Positions 4,151-6,416 of a stretch of DNA of 6,416 bases are shown here, in pieces. Source of the stretch: Bacillota bacterium (lineage in GTDB: Bacteria > Bacillota > UBA4882 > UBA10575). The notes under the pieces were generated by a model, which was not told the DNA's origin, did no database searches, and was given only the letters and a program-made list of their open reading frames with translations. The position numbers and the translations under genes were made by a program. The stretch covers positions 8,373 to 14,788 of the forward strand of contig DOID01000080.1 of the NCBI GenBank assembly GCA_003511465.1, read 5' to 3'. The stretch's first letter is position 1. The number at the start of each line of letters is the position of its first letter.

Positions 4151-4678
4151 TTGAAAAAGATAATTCGAGTCAGCATAGTTGTATTATTGCCGAATTTAAT
4201 TCTATCGTATCCGTCTCTAGCCGCCCCACATCTCCGTAACTCGGTAGGGGCTGGGTATAAAGATGACAGAATAAGCCTAGCGGCGAGGTTTGAGTTGCAA
4301 TCAGGGTTTGCCTTTGATGTGGGTGTTATGGTAAACACTTCTGGTTACTCTGATGTAAATGATTATTCCTGCCCACATGGCGATTACAAGATACTAGATG
4401 ATGCATACCCCGGGATGACAATCGGAGTAGATGCGCTTAAATTAATAAACCTTTCGCCAGCGGTAGTTCTATACGGCGGGATTGGCGTGTATTTTTGCGA
4501 GGAATGGGAGATCGTGAGATCAAACGCTACTGGATGGCTTTATAGGCAAAACCCTGATTCAAAAGTTGCCCCTACTTATTCTGCAGGAGTCAAATTTCAA
4601 GGGGAAGCGCCGCGGGGAGTGTCTTTTGGGTATCATTCCATCAGAGGAGCTAACATTATGTTGGAAATCAGACTTTAG
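4151..4678 (+). CDS. Secreted protein, probable small outer-membrane beta-barrel, 175 aa (lysogenic cargo)
   Basis: The start is a TTG with GAAGG 7 nt upstream. Residues 1-24 are a clear Sec signal peptide: MKKIIR, a hydrophobic core IVVLLPNLILS, and S-L-A before the likely cut at A24/A25. The mature part alternates hydrophobic and polar residues in repeated strand-like runs separated by glycine-rich turns: SVGAGYKDDRISLAARFELQ, FAFDVGVMVN, GMTIGVDALKL, AVVLYGGIGVYF, PTYSAGVKFQ, VSFGYHSI and a final ANIMLEIRL. This is the pattern of small eight-stranded outer-membrane barrels; the C-terminal strand ends in Leu rather than the usual aromatic residue. Cys74 and Cys116 could form a disulfide. 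Standing between immA and int, it is a candidate lysogenic-conversion gene expressed in the lysogen. It could also be a periplasmic beta-rich protein. No specific family is recognised. Confidence 0.7.
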   Translation: MKKIIRVSIVVLLPNLILSYPSLAAPHLRNSVGAGYKDDRISLAARFELQSGFAFDVGVMVNTSGYSDVNDYSCPHGDYKILDDAYPGMTIGVDALKLINLSPAVVLYGGIGVYFCEEWEIVRSNATGWLYRQNPDSKVAPTYSAGVKFQGEAPRGVSFGYHSIRGANIMLEIRL

Positions 4679-4707
4679 ATAACCCTATGAAGAATGGAGG
4701 AGTACTT

Positions 4708-4851
4708 ATGGCAAACAAAAAACAAACCAGTAAAAAAGTAGCTTCCAAAGCCTCAGGCATTCTAAGAGATAACCGGTTTAGCGACAAGTCTAAATCGGTT
4801 GCGGGAAGCGCTTTATCTCAAACTAAATCTAGCCCTAGAAAGAAAAAGTAG
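4708..4851 (+). CDS. Small very basic conserved hypothetical protein, 47 aa
   Basis: ATGGAGG lies 7 nt before the ATG at 4708 and the frame closes with TAG at 4851. The sequence is rich in Lys, Ser and Ala: MANKKQTSKKVASKASGILR, then DNRFSDKSKSVAGSALSQ and a KSSPRKKK tail. The V-A-S-K-A-S-x-x-L-R-D and S-K-S-V-A-G-S-A-L-S-Q blocks are ones I recognise from a widespread family of tiny uncharacterised proteins in very different bacteria, often in accessory regions. The function is unknown to me; the charge suggests nucleic-acid contact. It begins 29 nt after the beta-barrel gene and ends 57 nt before int, so it probably shares their transcript. The strict conservation pattern in so short a frame, plus its ribosome binding site, makes it real. 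Confidence 0.82.
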   Translation: MANKKQTSKKVASKASGILRDNRFSDKSKSVAGSALSQTKSSPRKKK

Positions 4852-4908
4852 CCCTAATCTTCGAGAACTGCCACGGCTAATACATACAACAAAGAAAAGG
4901 AGAGAAGC

Positions 4909-6255
4909 ATGGCTAGTAAAGGAAGTTACCGGCAAAGAGGCGAAAACTCTTGGGAAATCCGCATCTCTCTTGGCAAAAACCCCGTCACAAAAAAATATGA
5001 ATATTATAGAGAAACATTCCATGGTATCGAAGATGAATGCAAAGACAGAATATCAGATCTTTTGTACGAACTACGCCATGGCCAAAAACCACGGAACAGT
5101 AACATCACTGTTGCCGGCTTCCTTGATTATTATTTCGAAAATTATGCTGAAGAACAGCTCAAGCCATCTACGCAAAGGCTCTATAAGCTGACTATAAACA
5201 AGCATATAAAGCCCTACCCCATTGTAAGATATAAGCTGAAAGACTTAACTCCCCTGCATGTGGAAAGGCATTATAACGAGCTAAGGAAAACTAAAACGCC
5301 TGGAATTCTGAAGGACGTGCATATAGTCTTAAGCTCGGCCATGAGACAAGCCTATATCTGGGACTTTATCCCGGATCGATTCAAGATTGATAAAGTAAAG
5401 CCAATCCCCGCCAAGGAACAACAAATACTTAAAAAACGCGCCAAGAAGAAACGGAAGACCTGGAACCCTCAACAGGTACTAGAATTTTTAGAATGGGTGC
5501 GGTCGCGGGGCCTCCGCCGCTACTTCATCTATCTAATCGCCTCGACCATCGGGTTAAGGCGAGGCGAAAACATGGCGCTTAAATGGTCGAATATCCATTT
5601 TGAGAAGCAGTATATAAGCCTAGAAGGGTCGATAACCGAAAACCGATACGAAGAATACTTAAAAGAGGACTACCGCAATGTTTTCCTTTTCCCTTTTCTC
5701 AAGGAAGAGTTGAGGGTTTTGTATGCCCTTCAGGAAGAAGATAAAGAACAGTATGGCGATTTGTATTCTACCGATGATTGGGTTCATGCTGACCAATTGG
5801 GCGGACTCTTAATGAGGCCAGATACATTAAGTCATAAATTCCAGGGAGACCTTAAAGAATTTAATTTGGAACGTACAACAAACAATTTAGAACCCTATCC
5901 TCGCATTACTTTCCACGACCTGCGCCACACTTGCGGAAGCCTGCTCTATAATTACTTTGGGGTAACGTTGGATGTAGTCGCGGAGATTTTAGGGCATAAG
6001 TCCGGGCCCGGCTTCCTGCGGGAAACATATATCGCGGATGATGTCAGCGTGCAAAAGGATGCTTTCCATGGGTTTGACAATCTATTCGTCGCGTCTGACG
6101 AGTGGACCGAAGCGACTAAAGGAAGAAATATGTGCTCTGAGTGTAATCTCTCCGAAATTCGAGAATCCAATAACCATTCTGCGATCAGGTATTGCATCAA
6201 ACACAATAACTGGTGTCGATCGGTCGCTCGTAATTGCGAAGGAGCTGTTCAATAA
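4909..6255 (+). CDS. int: Tyrosine recombinase (phage integrase), 448 aa
   Basis: This enzyme catalyses site-specific integration and excision of the element. Residues about 5-40 (GSYRQRGENSWEIRISLG, KKYEYYRETFHG) form the AP2-like arm-binding domain; about 65-155 the SAM-like core-binding domain (VAGFLDYYFENYAEEQLKPSTQRLYK); about 185-390 the catalytic domain. Catalytic residues are visible: Arg217 in IGLRRGE, Lys probably at 252, His336 and Arg339 in HDLRH, His363 in LGHKS, and the nucleophile Tyr374 in RETYIADD. AAAGGAG precedes the ATG by 8 nt. Unusually, about 50 residues follow the normal end near 398, with Cys409, 412, 429, 436 and 443 plus His432, resembling a small zinc-binding tail. 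The gene reads toward the tRNA fragment 112 nt downstream. It is intact and probably active. Confidence 0.96.
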   Translation: MASKGSYRQRGENSWEIRISLGKNPVTKKYEYYRETFHGIEDECKDRISDLLYELRHGQKPRNSNITVAGFLDYYFENYAEEQLKPSTQRLYKLTINKHIKPYPIVRYKLKDLTPLHVERHYNELRKTKTPGILKDVHIVLSSAMRQAYIWDFIPDRFKIDKVKPIPAKEQQILKKRAKKKRKTWNPQQVLEFLEWVRSRGLRRYFIYLIASTIGLRRGENMALKWSNIHFEKQYISLEGSITENRYEEYLKEDYRNVFLFPFLKEELRVLYALQEEDKEQYGDLYSTDDWVHADQLGGLLMRPDTLSHKFQGDLKEFNLERTTNNLEPYPRITFHDLRHTCGSLLYNYFGVTLDVVAEILGHKSGPGFLRETYIADDVSVQKDAFHGFDNLFVASDEWTEATKGRNMCSECNLSEIRESNNHSAIRYCIKHNNWCRSVARNCEGAVQ

Positions 6256-6257
6256 TC

Positions 6258-6276
6258 GCCCATAATTTGCCCATAA
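6258..6276. repeat. Tandem GCCCATAA direct repeats, candidate integrase arm sites
   Basis: GCCCATAA occurs at 6258-6265 and again at 6269-6276, exactly 11 bp apart (one helical turn), just after the integrase stop and about 100 bp before the tRNA core. The position and phasing suit arm-type binding sites for the integrase N-terminal domain. The copies are short and might be chance. Confidence 0.35.
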
Positions 6277-6367
6277 AACCTTTAGATAACAACCTCAACC
6301 TTTCGTGTGTGTCAACATCAAAGTACGAGCTTAAATCAGTTTGGGAGTATTCAGAAGATGGCTTTTT

Positions 6368-6416
6368 CGGTATCGTAAACCGCAGGTTGTCCGTTCAATT
6401 CGGATCGCCAGCTCCA
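6368..6416 (+). tRNA. 3' part of a tRNA, probably tRNA-Thr(CGU); no 5' half
   Basis: From 6368 the sequence matches a tRNA from the 3' side of the anticodon stem onward. CGGT/ACCG form four pairs around a loop with anticodon CGT (6374-6376) after T33; AGGTT is the variable loop; GTCCG and CGGAT pair around TTCAATT as the T arm; CGCCAGC is the acceptor strand, T73 the discriminator, and CCA is encoded. The Thr call rests on the CGU anticodon and this acceptor/discriminator type being common in Firmicute tRNA-Thr. Nothing in the preceding bases resembles a D arm or the expected GCTGGCG 5' strand, so this is a fragment. Position 32 is A and pair 27-43 fails, hinting that identity with the host tRNA may start at about 6373. 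Confidence 0.8.
6373..6416 (+). other. Attachment site at the integrase end of the element (att core within tRNA 3' half)
   Basis: A tyrosine integrase followed by a tRNA 3' fragment is the usual junction left by integration into a tRNA gene. The intact tRNA-Thr should stand at the other end of the element, outside this window. The 112 bp between the int stop and 6368 hold no gene; they contain the GCCCATAA repeats and would be the arm region. The window ends exactly at the CCA. Confidence 0.72.

Noticed and set aside
4799..5191. Plus-strand frame of 130 codons overlapping the 47-aa gene and the start of int
   Set aside because: It is in a different frame from both well-supported genes, has no ribosome binding site and shows no recognisable domain; a shadow of int.
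6256..6367. 5' half of the tRNA immediately before the fragment
   Set aside because: No D arm and no GCTGGCG-like acceptor strand is present, so the tRNA is not complete here.
1..6416. CRISPR array, insertion sequence, toxin-antitoxin or restriction partner
   Set aside because: No spaced repeats, transposase motifs, terminal inverted repeats, toxin families or endonuclease motifs were seen on either strand.

Overview
The window reads as one end of an integrated temperate phage, or a phage-derived island, in a Firmicute-like host. Evidence for this is the AGGAGG ribosome binding sites, a divergent phage immunity region with an ImmR/ImmA pair, leftward early phage genes including a DNA cytosine methyltransferase, and a tyrosine integrase followed at once by the 3' part of a tRNA that ends exactly at the window edge. 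A secreted protein that looks like a small outer-membrane beta-barrel suggests a Firmicute with an outer membrane (Negativicutes such as Sporomusa or Pelosinus relatives). That host assignment is inference.

Positions 1-2965 hold a mostly leftward (minus-strand) early cluster. In transcription order it contains a Cro-like HTH protein, an unknown acidic small protein, a winged-helix/MerR-like protein, an HTH protein of the C-x3-CPIG family, a 52-residue protein with an excellent ribosome binding site, two unknown phage proteins joined by a TAATG overlap, and the first 118 codons of a C5-cytosine DNA methyltransferase that runs off the left edge. One small plus-strand gene (1881-2090) sits against this direction.

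Positions 2966-3129 are the genetic switch. The leftward promoter has perfect TTGACA-17-TATAAT hexamers, and a rightward promoter drives the repressor. Four copies of a 15-bp dyad (KTTCY-N5-RGAAC; the outermost right copy has one mismatch) start at 2979, 3010, 3051 and 3082, so the spacings are 31, 41 and 31 bp. Two further exact copies lie inside genes: near the 3' end of the Cro-like gene (2740) and near the 5' end of immA (3604).

Positions 3130-6255 are the rightward lysogeny module: ImmR-like repressor, strong terminator, ImmA-like metallopeptidase, secreted beta-barrel-like cargo protein, a 47-residue basic protein of a widespread uncharacterised type, and the integrase. The repressor has no LexA-type cleavage domain, so induction probably depends on the ImmA-like protein. 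The window closes with candidate integrase arm sites and a tRNA-Thr(CGU)-like 3' fragment, read as the attachment site at this end of the element.

No single gene here is clearly a new system. The most interesting signals are the symmetric operator array with intragenic satellites, the terminator immediately before immA, the beta-barrel and basic small-protein cargo between immA and int, and the cysteine-rich tail of the integrase.
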